Shown here: positions 22,513-34,968 of the stretch, piece after piece
Layout of the letters: each line of letters begins with the position of its first letter
Position numbering within the stretch: position 1 is the first letter of the stretch
NCBI RefSeq assembly: GCF_024868665.1
Contig: NC_079891.1
Span: forward strand, 28,001,642-28,065,641
From: Triplophysa rosa
Lineage: Eukaryota > Chordata > Actinopteri > Cypriniformes > Nemacheilidae
Direction: 5' to 3'
Length of the DNA stretch: 64,000 nucleotides
Made by a program: the position numbers and the translations under genes
Notes under the pieces: generated by a model
Databases searched by the model: none
Told to the model about the DNA's origin: nothing
Seen by the model: only the letters and a program-made list of their open reading frames with translations

Positions 22513-23595
22513 TGGTAAGCTTTCCGTGTGCATGCATTGATGGTAAGATACATTAAACAGTTAGTTTATTAAATATTTATGTTTTGGTAACTGGGTAGGC
22601 CTATATAAGTAAAATCCCTAATTATTGTCCGATTACTGTGCATGTGTCTATTTCAAAACCACTGCTGGCTTGATTGCATAATTGGTAGCCGCACAACAGG
22701 GCGTGTTGCTCTTGCACTTTCATTAACAATTTTATCTTTTTTAGCTTGACTCAAATGTATCGGCAAATCATTAACTAGACACTGATCGGTTGCATCTGCT
22801 CTTTAAATCATTTTTCACTGTTATTTCTTTGGGGAAACATGTGCTACCCCTGTGACCTATGTGACCAAAATATATATTTTTTTCCAAGGAGGAAGTCTAA
22901 TGGCTCACTTTGCAGAGAAGCAAGAAAAAATGATTCTTCAAAAAAAGTTTTTCTTTAAATTAATTGTGGTTGTTAGTTCTTATATGAACAAATGTGTAGG
23001 AATGCTTCAATCAAATACGACATATTTATTACTCATATGATTCGTATGGCCATAATTCTAATTTTTATTTTAATGGAGAAATGATGTCTGTTTGTTTCGT
23101 CAACACAAGCAGTGTACCTTAAAACTCTAAAAAGGACACAAGGGAAACCATTAGGTTAAGACTCTGGTGATTTTTTTTGGTCCAAAAGCAGTCTGATTCC
23201 ATTTACAGAGGTGGCCAAAATTATAAGAACACTAGTTTTTTTACCAGCTAAAAATGGTTTTAAGTCAGTTATTTCTATCTTTCGCTGTAGTCTGTCAGTG
23301 GGAAATATCAGTTTACTAAAAGTATTCATTTTGCCATTAATTGTAATAATCCAGTGAGATTTTTGTTTGCACAAGGAGTCTGACAACAGCCAGTGCTCCA
23401 CATAGAGATCTGATCTCATCATCATCATCATCATCCAGTCTGTCTGAAATGAAATGAAGAACCAGAACAAACTGAGACAAAGTAAATCCAGAAGACCTGT
23501 GGCAACGTCTCCAAGACGCTTCAAGAAACCTACGTTTTAACTGTTGTTTAACCAGCATGTATGTTGTAAACCATGTTTTCATTTGTTTGTTAAAG

Positions 23596-23917
23596 TGAGA
23601 GTTTACCCACAAAAATGAAAATTCTGTCATCATTTACTCACCCTCTTGTCATTGTAAACCTGTATAACTTTTTTTTTCTGCAGAACACACAGGAAGACAT
23701 TTTGAATAATGTTGGTAACCGGCCCCCATTCACTTGCATTGGTTGTTTGTCCATACAATAGATGTGATTGGGTGTCGGCGCTGTTCGGTTACCAGCTTTC
23801 TTCAAAATATCTTCTTTTGTGTTCTACAGAAGAAAGAAAGTCATAAAAGTTTGAAATAACCAGAGGGTGAGCTAATGATGGCAGAATTTTTTTTTTTGGG
23901 CGAACTATCACTTTAAA
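23596..23917. mobile_element. Cyprinid-type MITE
   Basis: It has inverted ends (left AGAGTTTACCCACAAAAATG, right inverse GATAGTTCGCCC) followed internally by CATCATTTACTCACCC on the left and its diverged inverse on the right. It belongs to the same family as 24740-25098, 10655-10888 and 39700-39961. No coding capacity. Confidence 0.65.
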
Positions 23918-24739
23918 CCTTTTTGTTTTTTGATTGAATGATTTTTTATTAACTTTTTTCTTTTTATGTTAGTGACATTGATTTGAAGCTACGTTTGTAT
24001 TTTATGTTAAGGCATTTATAATGCCTTATTGTGTCTTATTTGATTTGTTTAGTTGCTTTACGAAAGCCATTTTTGTATTTTTATATGTTATGGGTGCTTT
24101 TTTGTTGCGCCATAGTTTGTGCATTAAATATTATAATGATGGCTTGTATTTTTGCCCATTTAATGGCGTAACAAACAAAGTATATAAAATCTGATGTTGA
24201 ATAGGAATAAAGAAAAGATGAAAAAATAATAAGTTGGCTTCATTTGTTTTTTATCCACAAATATAAAATGCAGGGTATAATTGCATTACAAATAAAATAA
24301 GTTGACTAGTATGTAAATTAACAGCTGTATGCTGCTAAGTAACATTAGTATGCTGTTCTTAAAACAGTATCAGGCTGCTAAATAACAGTTGTATGCTGTA
24401 GCTAATAAAACAGTATCATGCTGTTAATTCAAATAACAGTAACCCGCTATTATTTAACGGTATAAAGCTGGCAACCACAGCTGCCAGTAGATTACCGTTT
24501 TTTTACAGGATAATTTTTTACAGTGTGGGGAGGGTGGGGGGTGAATGCTTACTTCGATGTCTGCGAATGAGAAGAGGGTGAGTTCCGTGCTTATATACTC
24601 CTAGGGTTAAGTGATAATTGGCTAGGACCGTATACGTAGAATGATGACATAACGTTTGATTCTTCCCGGTAGAACTTGCGCTTAAACTTACATTTCTTCA
24701 ATCTGCATAGTGGAAAATTGCTCAAAAAGGCAGCTAGGA

Positions 24740-25098
24740 TGGTGATAGTTCACCAAAAAATAAAAATTCTGTCATTATTTACTCACCCTAGAGTTGTTTT
24801 AAATCAGTATAAATATCTTTGTTCTGATGAACACAGGGGGAAAATGCTTATTGTTCTTGGACCCCATTAACTACCATAGTAGGTGCTCAACACAGAAGAT
24901 ATTTTTAAGAATGAAGGACAGCAAACATTTCTGGGGCACTTTTGAGTACCATTGTAATTTTTTGGTTACAAGCATTCGTCCAAATATCTTTCTCATTGTT
25001 CAACCAAACAAAGAAATTTATACAGGTTTGGAACAACTAGAGAGTGAGTAATTCATGACAGATTTTTTTTATTTTTTGGTGAACTATCCCTTTAAAAG
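24740..25098. mobile_element. Cyprinid-type MITE, both ends present
   Basis: The left end GATAGTTCACCAAAAAATAA and the inverted right end GATAGTTCACCAAAAAATAA agree over about 50 bp, including TTACTCAC(C/T)CT. The interior is non-coding. Confidence 0.75.
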
Positions 25099-25099
25099 G

Positions 25100-25903
25100 T
25101 AATTATAGGTTCTAATAAGCTGCTTGCTTAATTTAGTTGCTGAGTCTGGCTGAACACTCAAACAAAAAGAGCAATGTTTAATAGCACAATAGCCAAAAAT
25201 TCTACATTCAATTACATTTACACAGTTCAATTACACAGTTACACATACTGTACACTCAACAACATTGTCAAAATGATCCGTCTTCACAAAACCAAGAACC
25301 ATGCATTACGAAAGCAGGCCAGTAGTTGGCGATGTCACGCTGTAATGAAGCACTACAGTAGGCTATATGCCTGCACATACCCAGGTTTACCCAAAAGCAC
25401 TGTTAGAATACCTTTGTTGGCATTAGACCTAGTGATGCAGTAAATCTACACTTTAGTTTGAGTAGTGCAAACACAGTCCTGTAGTCCGCCATTATTGATT
25501 TGGTTATACTCATACATACCTATAGACTGAACATATAATACATATGGGCATGACATCACCATTTTCACAGGCCCAAGACACCGTTGTCATGTCACATTTT
25601 TTAAACTGGTGTCGTATAAATGTACCCTTAAACATTCCATCTATTCGTTTTGAGTTCTTCACAACTGTTACACAGCTCTCTTAGGATTATGTTTTGTAAA
25701 ACAGATTTTGCCTTTTCTAATTTAAACTTTTCAAAAAGAGTGTTTTTTCTTACCTTAGAAGATGAAAACAGCCATTGAAAAGGAAACCATGATTGGTCTG
25801 TTTCAAATAAAGACAGTTATAAGTGTTTAACTGCTCAAAAGATAATATCACAAGAACACAAATATATTTTTCACAGAAGTTGTAATTTACAACAAAAGTG
25901 ACT
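25100..25903. other. Spacer downstream of the coiled-coil gene
   Basis: This stretch lies 3' of the coiled-coil gene on its strand. Apart from AT-rich DNA I see nothing I can name. A polyadenylation signal for that gene is expected here but was not picked out with confidence. Confidence 0.4.
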
Positions 25904-28900
25904 TTAATCTGCATTGCCGCGGCGTGGACATACTTTGATACATTTCTTCTCCCCCTGCAAAATAATGGCAACGTACACTATTAGTAAACAGTAACTTTCT
26001 TAAAATTATACATTTAGGCAGTTTTCATAATGTATGGCTTGTTAAATACCTGCTGTATTAACCATTTCACAACTTTGTCGATTGCCTCATCATTTCTCTG
26101 ACACTTTAGTAATCCTGTGTCTTCATAGAACAGACAGTCCACTGTCAGTATATCTGTCCTGTTGACACATCTGCTGCTGTCTGGTACAGTTTTCTCTTGT
26201 TCAAATGTGTGATGTAGCACCACTAGAACCACCATCTTAGAGGCTGTTCAAAGAAATTAAAATCCTTTAGAAATGTGTCACCTTGTTATTCTTTTTTTTT
26301 ACATTTTTGGAAATAATTTGATTTGTGACAACCTGTAGAGATATTTATTTTTTTCATTGCTGCCTCAATATCAGTTCCAGCTCGAGAAACAATAGGACAG
26401 AAAACCAAAACAATTTCACTCTCGTCCACTGTATGACCGATCTCCAGATCTTGAATTTGGTTTTTCAGAGTGTCAATAAACCCCTTGTGTGAGTTGTGTG
26501 TTTTTCCAGCCAAAATTGGGAACAATTTGACTCCCCCTGGAAAATGAATTAAAGTAAAACAGTCATGAGTACAAAAAAGGATCAAAAGAAACATCATAAT
26601 ATTACATTAAGTTAAAATGTAGTTTTTGTGGTTAGTATCCATTTCTTATACAATATTGTAAGTTAATGAGATTTTAAAGTTAATGAAATTCTTATATTTC
26701 TTTATGATTCATTTAAAAGTGTTGTGGAGGTGGAGTCAACCTGATCCATGTTAATCCACAAGTCAAAACTACTGAACATAATTAAACTAGCAGTCATTTT
26801 ATGAGCCCAGTCGTACGATAAAGACTTACTTGCACTGAATTTAGAGATCCCCATTTTCCATCTCTTATTATCCCCTGACTTGCATTCACTTTCATTCTGC
26901 AGACACACAAAACAGTATTGTGAAATTCAAAGTATTTGCATTTAAACTGTATAAGGTGTTTGAAAAGGAAAATATATTACAGCATTTAATGCAACTTTTC
27001 AAACTGACCTTCATACTCGGAGCATGGTTCTGAATTTGTCCTAGGTTGAACAAACAAAAATGAATATTTAAATCCTGTTTTTACTATTACAGTTTTTATT
27101 GCTTACAGTTACACAGAAAAAGTGGTTCTTGAGGTACTGAGTGAAACTATTCACTTATAAATTACAATGCGCAGCTTAAAAATGCAAAATAAAGTTCTCT
27201 ACGTTAGACACATAACTCAAGACTAACAGCTTTTGTGTTTAATTTGGAAAGTTTACTTATTTCCTTCATCCCACAGTCAGTGGGTTTTTGAATGGGTTTT
27301 TGGTTTAATACCTGAAAAATGAAGTGCATGAAAGTGGTTAACACAGGCCAACCTCTGAAGATAATAATAACACATTTTTATTCAACACACGACGTAAAAC
27401 ACATCAATAATACCTCACTCATGCTTCAGTTTGTCTTAGAAAAGTGTTAACAAGTTGCTACATGGGACTTCAGACATTATAATGCTCAAAAAAGATCAAA
27501 CATGGGCATGATTCCTAAACAAACGACATTTCCACAGAGTTTATCAGTGAACGATTTTAATTCATTCTAAAAGAGTTTTTTAAAAGAGAAGCTTGATGGT
27601 GGTGACTTTGATTTCGTGTTTTCGAACACTGATAACAGCACACGACCTTGTTGTCATTTGTTCAAGGATAGCTTTTAATTTCTGGCAATTTTATAAACAT
27701 TGTATTTATTTGTGAAGACTATCTTGATAGACAAAATGTGTCTCAAACATTTGTTCACATAAACTGTTTAATAAAATGTTTTGAGCATGATATTGCCATT
27801 TCTGTCAAGGGAAAAACTGCACTAACTTCCAGATTGACCTACAAAATGATCTCATAACTGCTGCACTATTATAGTTCTGAATAAAGTGTTTCCTTTTGAA
27901 AGAGATGTGACATATGGCATGTTGTATGTGTTTTGTTTCTTTAAAATGTACAGAAAAGGAGCAATACGGTGTTTCAGAAATTGCATACGAGCTATTTAAA
28001 AAAAACTTAATTCAGATAAGCAGTTTTGAATTCACATAGAAATATTTTGCACCAATATACATTTCTGCCTTTACATTACCTCATTTAGTTTGTGCTATTG
28101 TTTTTGACAGTGACCTAGATATGTTTGACAAGAACAGGCCAGCATCAAATCAAATAATTTTGCAGTTCTACAACAGAACCAGGGCCAGCCATAGTGACTA
28201 GTTGTCATGATATTTAGTGAAGAGAAGCAGGAACCAATGACATTTACATGTACAATGACATTTATTAGGGACTTTAACATACGGTGCGAATCAACAATAC
28301 AGAGCATACGGTGTGACGGCCAACTGTCAGCTTGGTGTGTACCGACATTTAGACTTCTCACAACTCAGTGTGTTCCTGTAGCTCAACGGGTGGAGCATTG
28401 CATGAAAAACACTCACTGCACTGTAGGTTGCTTTGGACAAAGGCATCTGCCAATTACTTAAAAAAAATGTATAAGGCCACTTAGGTTTGTGGTAAAATGC
28501 CATTAACAAAAAGAAAAAGTCTTAATGCTCTGTAGGAGCCATGTGAGGAGGTGACTGTCACGTGATGAAGGGAAAGGGGGAGTGTCATTAATTATGTCAT
28601 GTTTAAACACCTGTGGTGGTATGTGTTTGGAAGGAAGGATGGGGGTGAGTGCGGGAGCACATATTTTTTCAGTCACTGAACCCTTGTTCTTGTGGCTTAT
28701 CAGGATCTGTTGTACTATATGAAGTTTATTTGACAAAGTTCGGTATGGAGCATGGTCATAAATCCAACCAATCAAAACAGAGAAGCCTCTAACAGTAAAG
28801 CTGATCCTCACCTCTGACCCATGACTGTTTTAGCCCCCATTGCCTCACTCTCTGCTGGTATCTATCCCAGTTAAAGGGGTGAGTACTCAGGGTTCTGGCT

Positions 28901-30942
28901 AAAATTCTGAGCTCTGAGCCCTTTCCTTGGAAATTATGCCAAATATTCACTTATCATTGATCTTTTCTGAGTACATGTTAATGTGAACTTGTGAAGTATT
29001 AAGATTAAACTGCCCAGGCAATTGCACATGTAACTCTACAATGCAATTTTGTGTTCCTTATAAAATGTGATTATACCCAATTTTGTCTTTTAAACCAGTA
29101 ATTTCTGACCTGGATGTTGGACCAGCTGCTGTTTCAAACGTGCAATTTCACTGTCCTTTTCCTCCAATTGACATTGTAAGGAAATCGTCTTTTCAGTTGA
29201 CTCTTGCAGTGCTTTTGTCTTGTCACGCAGTTGTTCACGGAGATCATTAATCTGTTTTTCTTTTTCTTGTAGAAGACCTTCTATTTCCTCATGATGTTCG
29301 CATTTTGTTTTCAGCTCTGACAGAAGCATACACACAAACACAGATATAAGATCAAACATGTTATGAGTATTAGGCATTAAAGCAGAGAAAACATAAAATT
29401 ACCAAATGAGAATTCTACAACAAGCTGAAAAATGTCAATTTACTTAACTACAGTAAGATTAAATCATGTCTTGTACTGTAGATTAGGATTTTCAAAGTGA
29501 GGTCTGGTGACCCCTGGTGGTCTGTGAAATCATTCGCTACAAATTATAAAAGTGCTGTATTATTAGAGCATGTAAAGAAACAATAAATAAGTACTTGAGG
29601 GAAATAAAATTAAAAGCCTAGCACCTTTAAGAAAACACGAAAAGTAAAAATGTTGCCGAGTCTGAAATCAATTTGTCCAAAAACAGGATTGTGAATCCCT
29701 GTTGCAGATAATACTTACCAAGAGGTACTTAAACCTACCTTGACATGGCCGTGGACTGACACTAATATTATTGTCCTGCAGAGAAAATGTTCAACATGAG
29801 CTTAATAAGGTCATCAGTAACATGTTCAGATCATCATTTACTCACACTCACCCTGTATGGCTTTCTTTTTTCTGCAGAACACAAAAGATATTTTGAAGAA
29901 CGTTGACATTAACCCCCCCACTGACTTCCATTGTATAGACACAAAACCACCTAGACATTTCTTAAAATATCTTCTTTTGTGTTCCACAGAAGACAAAGGG
30001 TTATGAATGACATAAATTATCACAGAATTTTTATTTTGGGTGAACAACCCCTTTCTAAAATTAATCATCAAATCAAAAAATGACTTTAGCTGGGTATTCA
30101 CAGGCAGGGTCACACATGACCCAACTGAAGTTAAATAAACAAACAAAGTCTTTTTTGTGATTTGGCATTTTCTACTATACATAAAATCATTCTAGACAGT
30201 GTAAAGAACATTTTGTGAAAATTTAAACTTGCATCTTCAATACTGACTAAGTAAGGCCTGGTAAATTTTTTAAATGATAGTGGAATTAACGTTTGAAATT
30301 AAACTTTGTTGGTTATCTCGTAATTAGATTTATAGACTTTAGCCTGGATTTCACAGACATATATCTTTCAAACTTACCTCAATGTTCTCTGAGTTCTGAA
30401 GTTGTCCTGGAATTTTGGTTTTGTAAATTAACAGAAATAAAATCTAAATTAAACAGCTGTTAGGACCATGGTATGTCCTTAAAATTCAGAGTGGCATATT
30501 ATTATGTACATAATCACATACTGTACATAATTAACACGTACAGAAGATGAAAACGTCTATGTGAGAAGTGTGGAAAAGACGTTGGTTTCTACAACATTTT
30601 AAAGCCTATATATATTTTATTTGATTTCTATGAACAAAAATGTTTTAATAGCTTTTGCTTTGGTAAAATATAATAACCCTATCAAAACTGTAATCAAAGT
30701 TTGAAGCACTGCACAAAAGGCCCTTAAACTACTTAAACCAAGTGTTATAACACTGATCAATCTTTCATACCCACAATTTAGATTTAACAGAAGCATCACA
30801 GAAGAATAATGGCTGATAACATTTAAAGCAATAGAGCTGAAATTTTTGTGGGTTACTCTAAATAATAATGCCATAATGCTATTTTTAAGTGTAAAGCAAA
30901 GTCAAATCAATATTAACAAAACTTACTCGTTGCAGTTTCCAT
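25904..30942 (-). CDS. Coiled-coil plus Rossmann-like domain protein, nine-exon model (copy 2)
   Basis: Function unknown. Nine exons with AG/GT borders join in phase: 30942-30927 (ATG in AAAATGG context), 30406-30378, 29775-29739, 29316-29110, 27040-27009, 26896-26830, 26536-26333, 26243-26050 and 25954-25904 (stop TAA). Together they are 837 nt, 278 aa. Residues 28-96 form a heptad-rich coiled coil ([27 protein letters not shown]). Residues about 130-262 alternate predicted strands and helices: [10 protein letters not shown], a helix [26 protein letters not shown], a helix [22 protein letters not shown], then [13 protein letters not shown] and a final helix VVKWLIQQ. That pattern looks Rossmann/TIR-like, which is inference. 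I recall similar uncharacterised proteins from cyprinids, often in families. There is no signal peptide or membrane segment, so it is probably cytosolic. The first four exons lie inside the segmental duplication and the last five outside. Confidence 0.75.
26050..26243 (-). CDS. Second alpha/beta exon of the copy-2 gene
   Basis: The 194-nt exon encodes [19 protein letters not shown] and, further on, [19 protein letters not shown], ending WLIQQ before donor CAG/GTATTT. It joins in phase to a 51-nt last exon at 25954-25904 that ends in a basic tail ([10 protein letters not shown]) and TAA. Confidence 0.8.
26333..26536 (-). CDS. Core alpha/beta exon of the copy-2 gene
   Basis: The 204-nt exon encodes [19 protein letters not shown] through [16 protein letters not shown], the best conserved part of the family as I remember it. 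Acceptor CATTTTCCAG and donor CTACAG/GTTGTC are both usable. No counterpart for copy 1 exists in the window. Confidence 0.8.
28370..28460 (+). repeat. tRNA-headed SINE, duplicate of 7541-7631
   Basis: It has the same head and tail as the SINE in copy 1, with a few substitutions (GCTTTGGACAAAGGCATC in the tail). It lies at the corresponding place in the duplication. Confidence 0.65.
29110..29316 (-). CDS. Coiled-coil exon of the copy-2 gene
   Basis: The 207-nt exon has acceptor CTTCTGTCAG before 29316 and donor CCAG/GTCAGA after 29110. It starts with two bases and ends with one base of split codons, so it could be skipped or duplicated without a frame change. It encodes [16 protein letters not shown] and further heptads. 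The counterpart in copy 1 is 8197-8403. Confidence 0.8.
29826..30054. mobile_element. Small MITE, duplicate of 10655-10888
   Basis: It carries the same words as copy 1 (CATCATTTACTCACAC, TTTTCTGCAGAACAC, TTTTGGGTGAACAACCCC). It lies in intron 2 of the coiled-coil gene. Confidence 0.55.
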
Positions 30943-31784
30943 TTTCCTGCCATAAACAGAAAGAGAACACAATGAGAGAACATAATGACTCATCACCCCA
31001 TTACCCTTCTAACAACACACACTATTTCTGTTATAGCAGAGACACAATCCTTATTTGAACTTCTTTAAGTGCAATTCGATAAGATTTTCATTACATTTTC
31101 ATTTGTGACGACATCTCTGTCAAATTATAAAATAAGATGTAATGATGATTTGACATTACATTTTTTGTAATCTCGAGGTAACTGTCATTATTACAATAGG
31201 GCATATTTGAAATAAAATTCAGCTTCTGTCTTTACAAATCTTTTTATAATGTTAAAAAAACTTTGACAAAAATAAAAATGGTCTGTACTACAAGTTGTCA
31301 AGAAAGGCCACCACTGTTATTCCCAAAATAACCACCAGATGGTGCCAAGATACTTCTTTTGTTCCCTACCAGCAATACACAAAACATTTTTTTCCTCTGC
31401 TATGTCCTGACCTATCAAATATACAAGGCGATTAAAGCTCTATTGTAATTAAATTATTTTAATTGTATAGATGTTAATATTTACTTGGGCTATCACTTTC
31501 CTGTTAGTTATAACATTTTATTAAAAGCATGCTGCTTTTAATTGCTTTTAATTTGAAGGATAGAAAGCTAAAGTAATAAAAACCAACGATTTTGGCACAT
31601 GCGCAAACTGTCTTTTTCACAAAATATTCCTACATTATAAAACACGTTCTCAACCCAAGAAGGCATTAAAACCTGGATTGCTAGAGCCATTCATGACGTC
31701 ACGTCACCTAAATCAACTAGTATCAAAGCAAATTCTGCGCAAAAATAATACAATGCCCTTCAGTGTTTCTGTCGAATTGTCCTA

Positions 31785-32112
31785 CCCTATCAGATTTTCT
31801 TACCGCAGGGCAAGATTTAATATAATCTAAACCACATCGACAAAATAAACAAGTAGGATGATTTTACAATGCAAAATACCTGGTCAGATAGTCCTACCGG
31901 TTTAAAATAAACACATCAAATAAATTTACAGAGTAAATACCCTGTCAGATTATCCTACCATCATAAAATAAACATGTAGGATTAAGTTACAGCGCAACGC
32001 CCTATACATTTTGTACTATCAGTATTAAATAAATATGTAGAATGATTTAACAACGAAAATACACTATCAGATTCCCGTAGCATTATAAAATAAACTGGTA
32101 GGGTGATTTTAT
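31785..32112. repeat. Diverged tandem array, unit about 61 bp (copy 2)
   Basis: Counterpart of the array at 14300-14650, with the same unit order and a few substitutions. No gene overlaps it. Confidence 0.6.
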
Positions 32113-32264
32113 AGCGCAAAAAAAAAATGTCGACCAGTGTTTTCCAATTTACATGAAATTCACTTACATTTTCTAATCAAATCTCGTGCTTCAGTTGAAA
32201 TACCACACTAGAGAGTTTCAATTTTTCACTTTGATCAAAGAACAAATTAACTGTTTCTAAATGT

Positions 32265-34162
32265 CAGTGGTGTAAAGTATTGGAGTAAATGTACTTAGTT
32301 ACTTTACTTAAGTATCTTTTTGGCTACTTTGTAGTTGTACTGAGTATTAAAGATATTAGCAACTTTTACTCTCTACTTAACTACATTTTTGAACAAGTAT
32401 ATGTACTCTTTACTCCACTACATTTGTAATGACTAATGCAATTACACATTACATTTTGCATGGCACCTATCTTATAATTAATATTGCCATTCACAGGGCA
32501 TTGAAGGTACTACAATCTTGTGGATTTTGCCATAACTTACAAAAACTTGTCAACATGGCTTCTTTATATGAATATGAGTGCAGTATCAGGTAGATGTCAA
32601 TGCTGGCGGTTTATACACGGTTAGCCCTTACCCGCTATTTCTACAGTAATATATTGGCAACACTGTTGCCAGCTAGTTACTGTAGGTCACACATCTACAA
32701 AAGCTCTTTTTTTAAAACTAACTCTTCCTAAATGTGCTCTAAACATGTTTGCTCAAAATTTGACCATATGGTGGGACTATTGCCATGAAGTGATGTAAAC
32801 CAGTAAAAAGAATGTATAGTATTTCAATTTTCAAAAGTGCTCTCACACTATATAGACAAAATATTAACCTATAGAATGAGTCGGACACAGAGAAATGAAC
32901 AATTCACATATGAATCTCAACAATGGTGACAATCAACTGAACAGCTTCATGCTGCAATGCATGCTGGGTACATAGTACAAAACTCATTCATGATTGTTTG
33001 TCACCATTGATGAGGTTTGTATGTCAAGTGTCTAACTGTGTCTCAATTGCAAAGAAAGATTTTCTGACAGAGATCTTTCCATTAAACATGTATCACTTTA
33101 CCAAACATATCTTAATAAATCTTAAATGCTATATTATTATTATTTAATGATTGATTCTTTCAGATGTATCTTCAGTTACTAAGCAAACATAAAGTTGCGG
33201 TTCCTGTAAAGTCCCTTTCAGTGTTATTGTATAAGTGTACATTTTAAAGCTACAAGAAAGTCAAAGAGTCCAACCAAAGCAAACACTGATCGCCATAATG
33301 GTGACTTAAAACATAATTGAACCACTATGAACTAGAGTTAAATCTCAATAAGATCTTACACAGATGACAGAAATAAAGTGAAAGTGGTGTCTGTAATATG
33401 TGAAGATGTTATTGATGTTTGTGTTTAATTCTCCTTGGTGAAATCTTGACAGATTTATTGTGTTCATCTGTTATTTACACTTGTTCATCTAAGACTGTGT
33501 GACTTAAGTGCGTTAATAGATTCTTTAATAATGTATCTTCAAACAGCCATTGCAGTAGTTTACTGTAAAACACCTACAGTAACTAGCTGGCAACAGTGTT
33601 GCCAATATATTACTGTAGAAATGGCAGGTAAGGGCTAACAGTGTATGTGAAATGAGGACATGACTGCAGCTGGCATGAGGCCCAAACCAGCATGTCCAGT
33701 GCAAAAAGGCTTTGACTTTTTAATTCTACTTAACATTATTTTATTTATCTGTTATATTGAAGAGACCTTTTTGAAGGACTTTGGTTTACTTATGAGCACT
33801 TGAGCTTAAATGAGACTTAGGGTGTTTGTAATGACGTAGGTTATGGTGTCGACCATGATTTGTTGCAATTTTGAGGTGTTCAGTCTTATTATGATTTAAG
33901 AAAATAAATGCGATTGCTCACCTCACAAATCAACTGTTTCTAGTTTTTCACTGATGTGTCTCTTAAGTGTTGAGGACTAGTGCTGCTTTGAGCCTACATT
34001 CAGTATGAGTAAAATACTCAAGTACTGTTAAAATCAGATACTCAAAGACTTTTACTAAGTCGTTTTGGAATTGGTGACTTGTAACTTGTAATGGAGTAAT
34101 TTTCACTGCAAGGTATCTGTACTTTTACTTAAGTATGGTTTTCAGGTACTCTTTCACACCTG
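32265..34162. mobile_element. hAT-like element (CAGTGGTGTAAAG family), imperfect ends
   Basis: The left end CAGTGGTGTAAAGTATTG and the inverted right end CAGGTGTGAAAGAGTAC are related. Both are followed by repeats of AAGTAAAAGTAC/GTACTTTTACTT type, as in the fish family with this end. No 8-bp target duplication was found, so one end may have been rearranged when the duplication boundary formed. A second element (32616-33643) sits inside it. Confidence 0.55.
32616..33643. mobile_element. Nested element with about 65-bp inverted ends, 1028 bp
   Basis: The left arm CACGGTTAGCCCTTACC... (32616 to about 32690) and the right arm (about 33570-33643), read inverted as CACTGTTAGCCCTTACC, agree almost base for base, including TTGGCAACACTGTTGCC. 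TA flanks both ends. There is no transposase frame. The CACTG end and the 2-bp flank suggest a CACTA-like or TA-targeting non-autonomous element. Confidence 0.75.
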
Positions 34163-34968
34163 GAGTGCATGGATGAGGCTACTGCCATTACAATACTGGT
34201 ACATTCAGAGGTGGGTAGAGTAGCCAAAATCTTTACTCAAGTAAAAGTACAAGTAACTAGAGAAATTGTTACTCAAGTAAAAGTAAAATCACTATTTTAA
34301 AAATTACTTGAGTAAAAGTAAAAAGTATGCAATGAAAAAACTACTCAAGTAGCTAGTTACTTAGTTACTTTGTATCTGATTATATAGGCCTACTACATAA
34401 ATGAATATTAACGCCAATATTTTAATATTACATTTTAATCAATATTTTAATTATCATAAGCAGATATCTTTGCAATTATACTAGAGAGACTAAAGAATGA
34501 GACAATTTGTGTAGTTTACACAACTTATTTAGAATAATAGACCATGTCAAACTAAAGCATAACTAAACTCGAGCATTTCCTAAGATGATCTAGAACATCT
34601 GCAGTGCTCTCTTAAATGAAATACACATTTTTGAACAAAGCTCATGTTTTCTCGTGTTGTGTCACGTGTGTGTTGTGAAACGCTCTTACTTGTAAACAAA
34701 CAGTAAACAGTGAACCACACGCCCATCAACAAGTTTTCTTCCTTCTGTTCTTCAAATGTATATTTCTGCAAGCCCACGTCTCTGTGTCTGACAGGTAACG
34801 CGCATGTTGCTGTGTCTGACGAACAGGTCGCGCGGGTGCGCGCATATGGCGGGCATTTATCATTGCTGGCAAACAATATGACACATTTGCAGTTTTGATT
34901 GTATAGATATAGATTAATATCCACTTCATCCAACGCTCTTTGTGTTCTGCGTGTTCTTAAGTTTCGCG

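Larger units (their letters stand above)
22513..25099. other. Intergenic stretch with transposon remnants
   Basis: No gene recognised. Near 23212-23260 the words AGGTGGCCAAAATTATAAG resemble the end of another Tc1-like family; only one end was seen. MITEs are listed separately (23596-23917 and 24740-25098). At about 24300-24526 an end with TTTTTTACAGTGTG and several AACAGT(A/G) words resembles the CACTGTAAAAA-type element partly seen at 17815. Confidence 0.4.
27962..32264. repeat. Segmental duplication, copy 2
   Basis: This is the second copy of the block at 7140-14868. It keeps the empty sites of both copy-1 transposons: ATTATTAG at 29559-29566 and CCTGG at 31672-31676. It has its own differences: a different 120-bp stretch near 28535-28665 and about 45 extra bases near 31346-31390. 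Its right end coincides exactly with the left end of a hAT-like element at 32265. Confidence 0.9.

Noticed and set aside
17815..24526. One giant CACTA element with ends at 17818 and 24526
   Set aside because: The two ends share only the AACAGT/TTTTTACAGTG style and do not match as inverted repeats over more than a few bases, so they are described as separate remnants.
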